From the NCBI GenBank assembly GCA_027314645.1, contig DAHVAL010000003.1, positions 62,001 to 126,000 of the forward strand: a stretch of DNA of 64,000 bases. Reading direction: 5' to 3'. The stretch comes from Nitrospirota bacterium (GTDB lineage: Bacteria; Nitrospirota; Leptospirillia; Leptospirillales; Leptospirillaceae). The position numbers were made by a program, and so were the translations under genes. How positions within the stretch are numbered: the stretch's first letter is position 1; each line of letters opens with the position of its first letter. Below, in pieces: positions 25,222-32,530 of this stretch. Under the pieces are notes generated by a model. It was not told where the DNA came from. It saw only the letters and a list, made by a program, of their open reading frames with translations, and made no database searches.

Positions 25222-25470
25222 ATGGATCCGCTCAAGGTACAACGATTGGCCGTCTTTGACGAGCGGCACCAGGAATATCGCAAGGCCCGGCTGCTCTCCG
25301 AAATGGCCTATCGGAAAACTCTCGGCGGAGAGGAAAATCCCTCACGCTCAGGATCCCTGGAGGACTGGAAAGGATGGGAGGAAGCCCTTTCGATGGAGCT
25401 CGAGGCCTTCCTGGATCTTAAAGAAGCCTGGGAAGCCCTTTATCGCAATGAACCTTGGAGTGCCCCCTGA
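25222..25470 (+). CDS. Small hypothetical protein, acidic and helical
   Basis: 82 aa, charge-rich, with no cysteine and no membrane segment: MDPLKVQRLAVFDERHQEY, then LEDWKGWEEALSMELEAFLDLKEAWEALY, clearly amphipathic helix. GGAG lies about 12 nt upstream. Its stop is 5 nt before the truA ATG. No family recognised; possibly a helical adaptor. Context (between apbC and truA) gives little guidance. Confidence 0.65.
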   Translation: MDPLKVQRLAVFDERHQEYRKARLLSEMAYRKTLGGEENPSRSGSLEDWKGWEEALSMELEAFLDLKEAWEALYRNEPWSAP

Positions 25471-25475
25471 CAGTC

Positions 25476-26324
25476 ATGGGTTTTCGCAGGATTGCCCTCC
25501 AAATTGCCTATGACGGGCGGGAATACTCCGGATGGCAGGCACAACCGGTTGACCGGACGATTCAGGGGACCATCGAGAAGTCTTTTGGCTCGCTTGTCGG
25601 CAACCAGGTCCGACTGACGGGGGCCGGCCGGACCGATGCGGGTGTCTCGGCCTGGGGCCAAGTGGCTCACGCCGACCTCTCCTGGGACTTTCCCATCCCG
25701 ATCGGACGTCTTCCTGGGATATTGAACACACGACTCCCCACCGACATCCGGTGCCTTTCAGCGAAAGAAGTGGCCAACGACTTCCACGCGCGCCACAGTG
25801 CTCTTGGAAAAATATACAAATACACCTTCCGGATTCTCCCGGACTTTCTCTTCCACCACCCGTTGGCAGATCCCCTGTCCGCCCCGATCCGATCGACCTT
25901 CAACTTTTCCAAAGCTTTCGAAGCGGGGAATTTTTTCCTGGGACGCCATGATTTCCGGAACTTTTCGGTGACCTCCTCCCTTCCGGACGATCCCGTGCGC
26001 CTCATCTCCGGCCTTTTTTGGGACTCCTTTCCCGGAGGCGTAGCGCTCTGGATCACCGGTCCGGGCTTCCTTCATCGCATGGTGCGCATGATCGGGGGGA
26101 TCTTGAAAGAGGTGGGGGAAGGACGGCGAAGCCCCTCCGAGATCCCGGACCTTCTGTTACCGGGAGCTCCTCCTCCGTTCCGCCCGATCGAACCCCTTCC
26201 CCCCGAGGGATTGGCGCTCGTCAGAGTCCTGTATGGAAAAAGAGACCCCTTCGACCCGCGAAGTCGAAACTGGTATGCTCTTCCGGAAGCAACGGACTCT
26301 TCATCGAACGAAAGGCTCTCATGA
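25476..26324 (+). CDS. truA: tRNA pseudouridine(38-40) synthase TruA
   Basis: 282 aa from the ATG at 25476; in-frame TTG at 25455 is a less likely start. The catalytic aspartate is in GAGRTDAGVSAWGQ (about 53-66), and the preceding YDGREYSGWQAQP and following HARHSALGKIYKYTF and GRHDFRNF are conserved TruA blocks. It converts U38-U40 of tRNA anticodon arms to pseudouridine. The stop overlaps the gpsA start by 4 nt. Confidence 0.93.
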   Translation: MGFRRIALQIAYDGREYSGWQAQPVDRTIQGTIEKSFGSLVGNQVRLTGAGRTDAGVSAWGQVAHADLSWDFPIPIGRLPGILNTRLPTDIRCLSAKEVANDFHARHSALGKIYKYTFRILPDFLFHHPLADPLSAPIRSTFNFSKAFEAGNFFLGRHDFRNFSVTSSLPDDPVRLISGLFWDSFPGGVALWITGPGFLHRMVRMIGGILKEVGEGRRSPSEIPDLLLPGAPPPFRPIEPLPPEGLALVRVLYGKRDPFDPRSRNWYALPEATDSSSNERLS

Positions 26325-27370
26325 TCCGCGAACACGCCGATTCTTTTGCCCGACTGGGAAAGGACCCTTCTCCCGTCGTTCTTGGAGGGGGATCATGGGG
26401 AACGGCCCTCGCCTCCCTCCTTGCCAATGAGGGGTGGTCGACCACCCTTTGGGTCCGGGACCCGATCTTGGCCCAGGACATTTTGAGGACACGGGAAAAC
26501 CGCGTGTACATGCCAGGAATCCGTCTTCCCGAGTCGTTGTCCGTGACTCCGGATCTGCCGGCGGCCCTTGAAACGGCTTCCCTTCTGGTGTTGGCCATCC
26601 CGTGCCAGTCCTCCCGGGAGGTATTGACCATGGTCCGCGCCCGCCTCTCCCATCCCCTGCCCGTGGTCGGGGCCGCAAAGGGAATCGAACAGGGAAATCT
26701 CTCGCTCGTTTCGGAAATTGTGGCCGAAGCCTATTCGCCCGAGGCCTCCAAGTACGCGATCCTTTCCGGTCCTTCTTTTGCGCGGGAGGTGATCAAGAAC
26801 CACCCTACCGCGGTGGTGGCCGCATCCTCGGACCCAAAGCTTGCCGACGACGTGCAGCGTCTGTTCAACACCCGCTGGTTCAAGGTGTACACCCGGAGGG
26901 ATGTCAGAGGAATCGAGGTTGCGGGGGCCCTCAAGAATGTCCTTGCCATCGCCGCCGGAATCGCCGATGGGATGGGCTTGGGCGACAATACCCGCGCCGC
27001 CCTGATCACTCGTGGACTCGCTGAAATGACAAGGCTGGGTCTTAAGATGGGAGCCGACCCCTTGACCTTTTCCGGATTGGCCGGCGTGGGAGACCTGTTG
27101 CTGACCGCGACCGGAGAGAAAAGCCGGAACAGAACGGTGGGATTCCGCCTGGGCCAGGGGGGAGAATTGACCAGGATCCTGACTGAACTCGCTCAGGTCG
27201 CAGAAGGTGTCACCACCACCGAATCGGCCTACGAACTTTCTCTTCGCCACCATGTCGACCTTCCCATTACGCGGGCCGTATACAAAATTCTCTACGAAAA
27301 AGCGGATCTGAAGGAGACACTGGTGGAATTGATGGGCCGCCCCCTCCGCTCGGAGGAGGAACTCTCCTGA
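26321..27370 (+). CDS. gpsA: Glycerol-3-phosphate dehydrogenase [NAD(P)+]
   Basis: 349 aa, ATG overlapping the truA stop (ATGA); the longer upstream frame is a shadow of truA. The Rossmann motif VLGGGSWGTALA is near residue 20; LSGPSFAREV, GALKNVLAIAAGIADGMGLGDNTRAAL (catalytic Lys) and LAGVGDLLLTATGEKSRNR are standard GpsA blocks. It makes sn-glycerol-3-phosphate for membrane lipids from dihydroxyacetone phosphate. Confidence 0.95.
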   Translation: MIREHADSFARLGKDPSPVVLGGGSWGTALASLLANEGWSTTLWVRDPILAQDILRTRENRVYMPGIRLPESLSVTPDLPAALETASLLVLAIPCQSSREVLTMVRARLSHPLPVVGAAKGIEQGNLSLVSEIVAEAYSPEASKYAILSGPSFAREVIKNHPTAVVAASSDPKLADDVQRLFNTRWFKVYTRRDVRGIEVAGALKNVLAIAAGIADGMGLGDNTRAALITRGLAEMTRLGLKMGADPLTFSGLAGVGDLLLTATGEKSRNRTVGFRLGQGGELTRILTELAQVAEGVTTTESAYELSLRHHVDLPITRAVYKILYEKADLKETLVELMGRPLRSEEELS

Positions 27371-27440
27371 AGCCCGGGAAAAGGGCTTGGACTCACCCCG
27401 ACACGAAACACCCGATTCCCCTGAGATGAAAGGATATGAC

Positions 27441-27764
27441 ATGCCCGCTCCCACTCCCCAATCCATTGACGCCCCCGATCGGCGACGCGTCCGCATCGTG
27501 TGGCGGGATGGCCACGAATCCATCTACGAAAACCGATATCTGCGTCTTTCCTGCCCTTGCGCCTCGTGCGTCAACGAGTGGACGGGAGAACGGACGCTCA
27601 GGGAAGCCGATATTCCAAAGGAGATCCGTCCCGCCTCCTGGCATCTGGTGGGACAATACGCTCTTTCCATCGAATTCTCCGACCATCACGATACGGGAAT
27701 CTATTCGTATGAGCTTCTCCGAAAGCTTTGCCCATGCCCTCTTTGTCATCCCGTCTCCGGGTGA
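27441..27764 (+). CDS. DUF971 (GBBH-like N-terminal domain) protein
   Basis: 107 aa, start at 27441 chosen for AAAGGA 6 nt upstream. The domain has RRVRIVWRDGHESIY, LRLSCPCASCVNEW and LLRKLCPCPLCHP, i.e. paired Cys motifs like those that bind zinc in gamma-butyrobetaine hydroxylase N-termini and in bacterial DUF971 proteins often encoded near mrp/apbC. This association, together with the cysteines, suggests a role in Fe-S protein maturation, by inference. gpmA follows after 81 bp. Confidence 0.85.
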   Translation: MPAPTPQSIDAPDRRRVRIVWRDGHESIYENRYLRLSCPCASCVNEWTGERTLREADIPKEIRPASWHLVGQYALSIEFSDHHDTGIYSYELLRKLCPCPLCHPVSG

Positions 27765-27845
27765 CACGATTCCTTCCGGCTTATGGTAGGATGAAGATAC
27801 AGACGACAGTCCTGCAGCAAACATCCTTTTTCATGGAGGCTTTTC

Positions 27846-28514
27846 TTGAGTAAGGAAGCGGTGCTTATTCTGGTAAGACACGGAGAAAGCGTATGGAACA
27901 AGGAAAACCGGTTCACCGGATGGGTCGATGTCGATCTTTCCCCTCTCGGGGAAGAGGAGGCCAGGAAGGCCGGAAAACGTCTTTCCGACTATCCCGTGTC
28001 ACGGGCTTTCACGTCGAACCTTCTCCGGGCCCAGCGGACCTTGGACCTCATTCTCGAGGTCTCACGCCACCTGGGCGTTCCAATCGAAATGTCGGAGGCG
28101 TTGAACGAACGCCACTATGGAGATCTCCAAGGGTTGAACAAGGACGAAACCGCCAAGAAGTTCGGGGCGGAGCAGGTCCATATTTGGCGCAGAAGCTATG
28201 ATGTCGCGCCGCCCGGAGGCGAAAGTCTCAAGATGACAAAGGACCGCGTGCTTCCGTATGTGCACAAAGCCATCCTCCCGGCTCTTCTCAAGGGGGAAAA
28301 TTGTCTTGTCGTGGCCCATGGGAACTCACTTCGCGCCATGGTGATGGAACTTGACCAAATGTCCCGGGAGCAGATTCTTGAACTCAATATCCCGACCGCC
28401 ACTCCGATCGTCTACCGCCTCTCAATCATGGCCCCGGACAAAGGTCTGCTGCCAGGGCTTCCGGGCATTTCAATCCTTGAGAAAAAGATTCTCGATGGAT
28501 CCCAATCATGCTGA
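27846..28514 (+). CDS. gpmA: 2,3-bisphosphoglycerate-dependent phosphoglycerate mutase
   Basis: 222 aa, TTG start with GGAGG 6 nt upstream. The RHGESVWNKENRFTGWVD block carries the phospho-accepting histidine, with LNERHYGDLQGLNK and VAHGNSLRAMVM completing the active site. It interconverts 3- and 2-phosphoglycerate in glycolysis and gluconeogenesis; enolase is encoded at 50.4 kb. The enzyme is somewhat shorter than the E. coli form (250). Confidence 0.93.
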   Translation: MSKEAVLILVRHGESVWNKENRFTGWVDVDLSPLGEEEARKAGKRLSDYPVSRAFTSNLLRAQRTLDLILEVSRHLGVPIEMSEALNERHYGDLQGLNKDETAKKFGAEQVHIWRRSYDVAPPGGESLKMTKDRVLPYVHKAILPALLKGENCLVVAHGNSLRAMVMELDQMSREQILELNIPTATPIVYRLSIMAPDKGLLPGLPGISILEKKILDGSQSC

Positions 28515-28629
28515 CGGCCGGGAAGACGCCCGGCATAGACGCCTCAAAATCCTGACACTCGTCATCAAGGCGGGATTCGGGATTCTTCTTTTTTACTCGA
28601 TTTGGTCCTATCTCCAATCCCCGACATGA
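28495..28629 (+). CDS. 44-aa single-pass membrane peptide
   Basis: ATG at 28495 overlapping the end of gpmA by 20 nt, TGA at 28627-28629. A charged N-terminal half (HADGREDARHRR) precedes one hydrophobic helix (ILTLVIKAGFGILLFYSIWSYL, about residues 19-40). Expression would depend on coupling to gpmA, since only a weak GAGAAA precedes it. The strong terminator that follows immediately ends the operon after it. No family recognised. Confidence 0.5.
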   Translation: MDPNHADGREDARHRRLKILTLVIKAGFGILLFYSIWSYLQSPT

Positions 28630-28634
28630 TAAAA

Positions 28635-28666
28635 AAAAGGCCAGGGTCTCATGACCCTGGCCTTTT
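28635..28666. terminator. Bidirectional rho-independent terminator
   Basis: A 14-bp perfect stem AAAAGGCCAGGGTC-TCAT-GACCCTGGCCTTTT with A-run on the left and T-run on the right. It serves the isc-truA-gpsA-gpmA run on the + strand and the membrane protein gene on the - strand. Confidence 0.95.
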
Positions 28667-28685
28667 CCTGACCGCTGGCAAAAGC

Positions 28686-29189
28686 TCAGTGCCCGATGAA
28701 AAGGGCTCCGCCATGGCTTGATGCTCCCATGAAGAAAAGCATCGGAATCGACAGCATGACATTGACGCGGCTGGCGAGAAACGCCACTCTCGCAGCCTTG
28801 GCTTTTTCGGCAGCTTCCGCCGGAACAAGTCCGATGACCTTTTTCTGATTCGGCCAAATCAGGACCCACACATTGAAGAGCATGATCGATCCGAGCCACG
28901 CTCCCATGCCGATCACCGCGGCGCTTCCCTGAAGAGAGAAGGCCTGGACGAAGATATGTCTCTGCGCGAGGATCGAAAGACCGAAGAGCACCGTCAAAAG
29001 GGCGGCCCACCTAAAAAACAGGAGCGCTCGGGGGACGAGATTCTTGAATGCATCCGCCTTGGCCTCGGGAGATGCGGCCTTGAGAAAGGCACCTTGGACG
29101 AAGTTGAAATAGTAGAGAAGACCGATCCACATGATGCCGGCCAAGAAGTGAAACCATCGCATGATCAATTCCGTTGACTGATGTTCCAT
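28686..29189 (-). CDS. Membrane protein, urate oxidase N-terminal-like (DUF989-type)
   Basis: 167 aa with four hydrophobic segments. ELIMRWFHFLAGIMWIGLLYYFNFVQ at the start (conserved His and Trp), ALLFFRWAALLTVLFGL, GMGAWLGSIMLFNVWVLIWPNQKKVIGL and the C-terminal helix VNVMLSIPMLFFMGAS match the Urate_ox_N membrane domain, here without the cytochrome c domain seen in longer relatives. Purine catabolism is not evident nearby, so the domain may be a general haem or quinone-linked membrane unit. AAGGAGT lies upstream of the ATG. A 32-aa membrane peptide gene precedes it on the same transcript. Confidence 0.8.
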   Translation of the reverse strand: MEHQSTELIMRWFHFLAGIMWIGLLYYFNFVQGAFLKAASPEAKADAFKNLVPRALLFFRWAALLTVLFGLSILAQRHIFVQAFSLQGSAAVIGMGAWLGSIMLFNVWVLIWPNQKKVIGLVPAEAAEKAKAARVAFLASRVNVMLSIPMLFFMGASSHGGALFIGH

Positions 29190-29228
29190 GTGATTGACTC
29201 CTTATGATTTTGAGGGAAAGGGTTCCGG

Positions 29229-29327
29229 TTAGTGGTTGACGAGTCCTTTGACGACAAAAAAGAGGATTCCCGTAAGCACGAAGCCAGAAATGACCGTTCC
29301 CCATAGGGAATCAAGTGGATTTTTCAT
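29229..29327 (-). CDS. 32-aa single-pass membrane peptide
   Basis: ATG at 29327 with GGAGGA 5 nt upstream, TAA at 29231-29229. MKNPLDSLWGTVISG is followed by a helix (FVLTGILFFVVKGL) and ends VNH. It is 39 nt upstream of the urate-oxidase-N-like membrane protein gene and surely co-transcribed. Its form is that of tiny respiratory subunits such as CcoQ or CydX; a structural subunit of the neighbouring membrane protein is a reasonable guess. Confidence 0.75.
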   Translation of the reverse strand: MKNPLDSLWGTVISGFVLTGILFFVVKGLVNH

Positions 29328-29423
29328 TTTTTCCTCCAGTTAAACGCACAGACACATGAAAGCTGCAAACTTTATTTGGCTGATCCCTCTCATCGATTTC
29401 GGAAGCGAAGCCAGCATCTTTTA

Positions 29424-29453
29424 AGGTTAGTTGGAATCAAACCGCCTTGTCAA
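29424..29453 (-). promoter_or_regulatory. Promoter of the 32-aa peptide and membrane protein unit
   Basis: On the minus strand TTGACA (29453-29448), 18 nt, TAACCT (29429-29424), about 97 nt before the first ATG. The -35 is perfect, the -10 moderate. Confidence 0.5.
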
Positions 29454-29510
29454 TTTACAGGAGGTGTTTTCCCGTGCTACCCTTCCGGAAATCACCCCCT
29501 TCCTCCCGAC

Positions 29511-29597
29511 GCCGGAGTGGCGAAATAGGCAGACGCAAGGGACTTAAAATCCCTCGACCGAAAGGTCATACCGGTTCGATCCCGGTCTCCGGCACCA
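29511..29597 (+). tRNA. tRNA-Leu (TAA)
   Basis: An 87-nt class II tRNA with encoded CCA. Acceptor GCCGGAG pairs with CTCCGGC, the anticodon TAA is at 29545-29547 in GGGA-CTTAAAA-TCCC, a long variable arm GACC-GAAA-GGTC follows, and the T arm is CCGGTTCGATCCCGG. It decodes UUA (and UUG by wobble). Confidence 0.97.
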
Positions 29598-29736
29598 ATG
29601 AATTTCCAAGAATTTCAGGATCACCTTAACGATAATTTGTCATTCGATCGCCAAATACGTAAAATCCTGCCATCACAATCAAATTTAGGCCGACTCCTTT
29701 TCAACACATTCAACAAAGAGTTGCATCGGGGGACTG

Positions 29737-30681
29737 ATGAATACCGGCATGACGATGAAACCCATTCTGAAAACGTCCCGAGGGGAACTGTTCGAATCAG
29801 ATTGTCTCAATCTGTTGGAGACCCTCGACCCCGACTCGGTGGACCTTGCCTTTGCGGATCCCCCTTTTAATCTAGGCAAGGAATACAGTTCAAATATCGA
29901 CGATTCGAAGTCGACCCAGGACTATCTGGGTTGGTGCCGATCCTGGCTTTCGGAAATGGCGCGGGTCCTAAAACCTGGAGGATCGCTTTTTCTCTGGAAC
30001 CTCCCCAAATGGAATCTTCCCCTGGGGGCTTTTCTGGGCGAACGTCTCACTTTCCGCCATTGGATCGCCGTCGATATGAAGTATTCCCTGCCGATCAATG
30101 GCCGCCTGTACCCGTCCCATTATTCCCTGCTGTATTTCGTGAAGGGAGAAAAGCCTGCGATCTTTCATCCGGACCGCTTGCCGGTTCCCTGCTGCAGACA
30201 TTGCGGGGGGGAGATTCGGGACTATGGCGGATACAAAAATAAAATGAATCCGAACGGCGTGAATATTTCCGACGTCTGGACCGACATTCCCCCGGTAAGA
30301 CATGCAAAATACAAGAAACGTCAGGCCAATGCTCTCCCCTTGAAACTGATGGACCGCATCCTCTCCATGTCGAGCGATCCGGGGTCATTGATCCTGGATC
30401 CTTTCGGCGGCTCGGGAACGACATATGTCTCCGCCGAACTCTCCAGACGACGGTGGGTGGGAAGCGAATTGAACTGCACGGATATCCTTGACCGCTTTGC
30501 CGACCTTGAACCGGATAAAGAACACTTTGCCCAAATCAAAGTAAACAAGAATACATTATTCAAGAGTGCCGATTTGGAAAAACGGCGGAAATCCGGTCGC
30601 CCCCTTTCAAAAAATTACCGCATTCCAAAAGTGGATGGGACCTGTGTGTGCATTGGACCCTGGAATACACACCCACTCTAG
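29737..30681 (+). CDS. Orphan beta-class DNA (N6-adenine or N4-cytosine) methyltransferase
   Basis: 314 aa. The catalytic motif IV DPPF (41-44, in LAFADPPFNLG) precedes motif I (LDPFGGSGTTYV, about 220), the order of beta-class amino-methyltransferases. LSEMARVLKPGGSLFLW is the following methyltransferase helix/strand. A CCRHCGGE segment near 152 looks like half of a zinc ribbon inside the target-recognition region. DVWTDIPPV is also typical of this class. No endonuclease or specificity gene is adjacent. It starts 139 bp after tRNA-Leu in DNA that is visibly more AT-rich than its surroundings, suggesting acquisition at a tRNA gene. The recognition sequence cannot be told. Confidence 0.9.
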   Translation: MNTGMTMKPILKTSRGELFESDCLNLLETLDPDSVDLAFADPPFNLGKEYSSNIDDSKSTQDYLGWCRSWLSEMARVLKPGGSLFLWNLPKWNLPLGAFLGERLTFRHWIAVDMKYSLPINGRLYPSHYSLLYFVKGEKPAIFHPDRLPVPCCRHCGGEIRDYGGYKNKMNPNGVNISDVWTDIPPVRHAKYKKRQANALPLKLMDRILSMSSDPGSLILDPFGGSGTTYVSAELSRRRWVGSELNCTDILDRFADLEPDKEHFAQIKVNKNTLFKSADLEKRRKSGRPLSKNYRIPKVDGTCVCIGPWNTHPL

Positions 30682-31162
30682 GCGAACTTCAGATCGGTCT
30701 CCTCGCTTTTCCTTCTCGCGCTCATCCGCCAAGATTGACGACCCGACCCTCCGCAAGATTCTTCTCGACCTGGATTTCGTCGAAGCTTCCCTGGTCCGAA
30801 GAAGACGGCGCTAACCACCCTCGAAAGCAAAAGAAATCAGCCGCCCCTGCCTCATTGTCCTGGGAACTCCCCTGATACCAGTTCCTTTACAAGGATTTTC
30901 AGAATCAGCCTCAAGATCAATGGACTGATCTCCCATTTCGGGGATTGGCGCGGAACAGTCAAATATGTTCTGGAATCCATCCATTTTAACGGGCTCCCAC
31001 CTCACTGACCGGGAATCGGGAGTCATTTTCCTTCTTTTATCCCGAAAAATTGCCTTTTTTCAGGGTAGGACTATAATTGAACTGTGGTGATTAGGCACTT
31101 GCCGCCTGTCGGTCACAAAGGATGCTTCAGATGCAAGGAACCAATCCAACGGGGGGTGCTTC
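30682..31162. other. Intergenic region with possible gene remnant
   Basis: These 481 bases hold no confident gene. At 30730-30814 a frame reading KIDDPTLRKILLDLDFVEAS and ending RRRRR-stop looks like the C-terminus of a real protein, but no start with a ribosome site is found; it could be a remnant or a tiny gene beginning near 30639 and overlapping the methyltransferase. The cytochrome c promoter lies at the right end. Confidence 0.4.
31050..31077 (+). promoter_or_regulatory. Promoter of cytochrome c gene
   Basis: TTGCCT (31050-31055), 16 nt, consensus TATAAT (31072-31077), about 85 nt before the cytochrome c start. Confidence 0.7.
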
Positions 31163-31492
31163 ATGAAAAGCCTCACGGTTTCGGTGGCTGGAGTTTCGAT
31201 TCTCGCCTTTTCCTCCCCTTCCTGGGCTGCCGATGTGCAAGCATTACTGAACTCGTCCGACTGCTACACCTGCCATGCCGTCGATCAAAAACTTGTCGGC
31301 CCTTCCTTCAAGATGGTGGCGGACCGGTATCGGGGACAAACGGGGGCGGAGGACATGCTCGCATCGAAGATCATTTCGGGAGGAACCGGGCATTGGGACA
31401 AGGACACGGGCGGAATGGCGATGCCTCCGCATCCAGGCTTTACCAATGCTCAGGCCAAGGAAGTGGCGAACTGGATTCTCTCCCTGAAGTAG
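31163..31492 (+). CDS. Periplasmic class I cytochrome c
   Basis: 109 aa. A signal peptide (hydrophobic residues 4-16, cleavage after SPSWA) precedes a small cytochrome c domain with the haem site CYTCH (34-38) and an axial methionine in GGMAMPPHP (about 84-92). LVGPSFKMVADRYRG is the loop typical of bacterial c551/c552 electron shuttles. In an iron oxidiser it would move electrons between outer-membrane iron oxidation and terminal oxidase. AAC-GGGGGG-TGC provides the ribosome site. A terminator follows. Confidence 0.95.
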   Translation: MKSLTVSVAGVSILAFSSPSWAADVQALLNSSDCYTCHAVDQKLVGPSFKMVADRYRGQTGAEDMLASKIISGGTGHWDKDTGGMAMPPHPGFTNAQAKEVANWILSLK

Positions 31493-31527
31493 TTCCAACC
31501 ATTCGCTTCGGCCCTTCCCGACTCTCG

Positions 31528-31554
31528 GCCAGGCCCTTGGGACCTGGCTTTTTT
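31528..31554 (+). terminator. Rho-independent terminator after cytochrome c
   Basis: GCCAGG, a 9-nt loop (itself CCC/GGG capable) and CCTGGC followed by TTTTTT, 36 nt after the stop codon. Confidence 0.85.
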
Positions 31555-31589
31555 GTACCCAATCCCCAACTCACCATGAGGAGATTCTG

Positions 31590-32081
31590 ATGACAAAAAA
31601 GTATACCGTTGCTCTCTCCTTGGCTATTGCTCTTCTTGTCTCTCTTCCGACGTTCTCGATGGCCAACGCCCTTCCTCCGCTGACCGGTCCTGAAACGGCA
31701 AACAAACTGAACCAGTTTCGGCAGTCGGCGGGCAAGGACTTTCTTTTGCCCCAAGTCTTCAAGACCCATCCGGGGATTACAGCGATGTTGGCGCACGCCC
31801 AGGACCTTGCCCTGACCGATAAGCAGATAAATAAGCTGAAAGGGATCCGTCGGGCGATGCTCAACCGCTCCCTGGCACAAATGAAGAAGATCGACGCCCT
31901 TCGGACGGCATACCTTGCGGCGGCGGAAAAGCCTGACGTCTCTCCCTTCAAGATCCACAAAGACCTTCATGCCATTGCCTGGCTGATGGCCCAGGCCACG
32001 GCAGACCATCTTGCCGGCCATCTGAAAGCGGCCAAAGTCTTGACGAAGGCCCAGTTTGCCAAACTTGCCACCCTTAAGTGA
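31590..32081 (+). CDS. Periplasmic Spy/CpxP-like (LTxxQ) protein
   Basis: 163 aa with a signal peptide (YTVALSLAIALLVSLPTFSMANA). The mature part is helical with two LTxxQ-type motifs, LALTDKQINKLKGI (about 73-86) and VLTKAQFAKLATL at the C-terminus, the arrangement of Spy/CpxP family proteins, which bind metals or unfolded proteins in the periplasm. Histidines cluster in the C-terminal half (IHKDLHAIAW, DHLAGHLK). AGGAG precedes the ATG. It lies directly after cytochrome c but beyond its terminator; a stress or metal-binding role near the iron-oxidising periplasm is an inference. Confidence 0.8.
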   Translation: MTKKYTVALSLAIALLVSLPTFSMANALPPLTGPETANKLNQFRQSAGKDFLLPQVFKTHPGITAMLAHAQDLALTDKQINKLKGIRRAMLNRSLAQMKKIDALRTAYLAAAEKPDVSPFKIHKDLHAIAWLMAQATADHLAGHLKAAKVLTKAQFAKLATLK

Positions 32082-32091
32082 TCAAACTCCT

Positions 32092-32122
32092 GGACCGGAC
32101 AAGCGCCGGTCCTTTCATTTTT
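32092..32122 (+). terminator. Rho-independent terminator
   Basis: GGACCGG-7 nt-CCGGTCC stem followed by TTTCATTTTTT, 11 nt after the stop of the Spy/CpxP-like gene. Confidence 0.8.
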
Positions 32123-32198
32123 TCCCTGGGGAAAGGGAAGAAAAGAAGGCCCCTCCCTTGCGGGAGACGTTTCTGGGTTTCAGAAAACGGCATCCCTC

Positions 32199-32227
32199 TT
32201 GACTTTCCAAAAAGAGGTGTTCATAAT
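32199..32227 (+). promoter_or_regulatory. Promoter of DEAD-box helicase gene
   Basis: TTGACT (32199-32204), 17 nt, CATAAT (32222-32227). Transcription from here gives a leader of almost 300 nt before the helicase start codon. Confidence 0.7.
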
Positions 32228-32530
32228 GGGTATCGTTACACGTCGGGCATCAAGGATTGAGTAACGCGTCGCATACATGCGCCGAATCAGCCGGAACCAA
32301 AGGAATTGACCCTGCCTGTTGGACAGTCGTCCCTCCGCTTGTTCAAGTCTCTTACATTTTCCCGGCCCTCTGTTGGAAAGAACAGGCTACTTCGGCGTCC
32401 GATTCAGAATCCACCCTGTCACGAGGGGGACGAGCGCGCCGCGGTGCCGAATGGTCGGCACAAACCAGCCTTTTCCACAACATGATTCCCGCCGTCATCA
32501 CAAATGACCGATTATAAACTAGGAGTGTCA
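32228..32530 (+). promoter_or_regulatory. Long untranslated leader of DEAD-box helicase gene
   Basis: About 300 nt without a convincing gene between the predicted promoter and the helicase start. Long leaders are common in cold-inducible RNA helicase and cold-shock genes, where leader structure controls translation; autoregulation by the helicase is possible. I see no known riboswitch signature. Confidence 0.4.

Noticed and set aside
26018-26320. N-terminal extension of gpsA by 101 residues
   Set aside because: It lies inside truA; the ATG at 26321 overlaps the truA stop and gives a normal-length GpsA.
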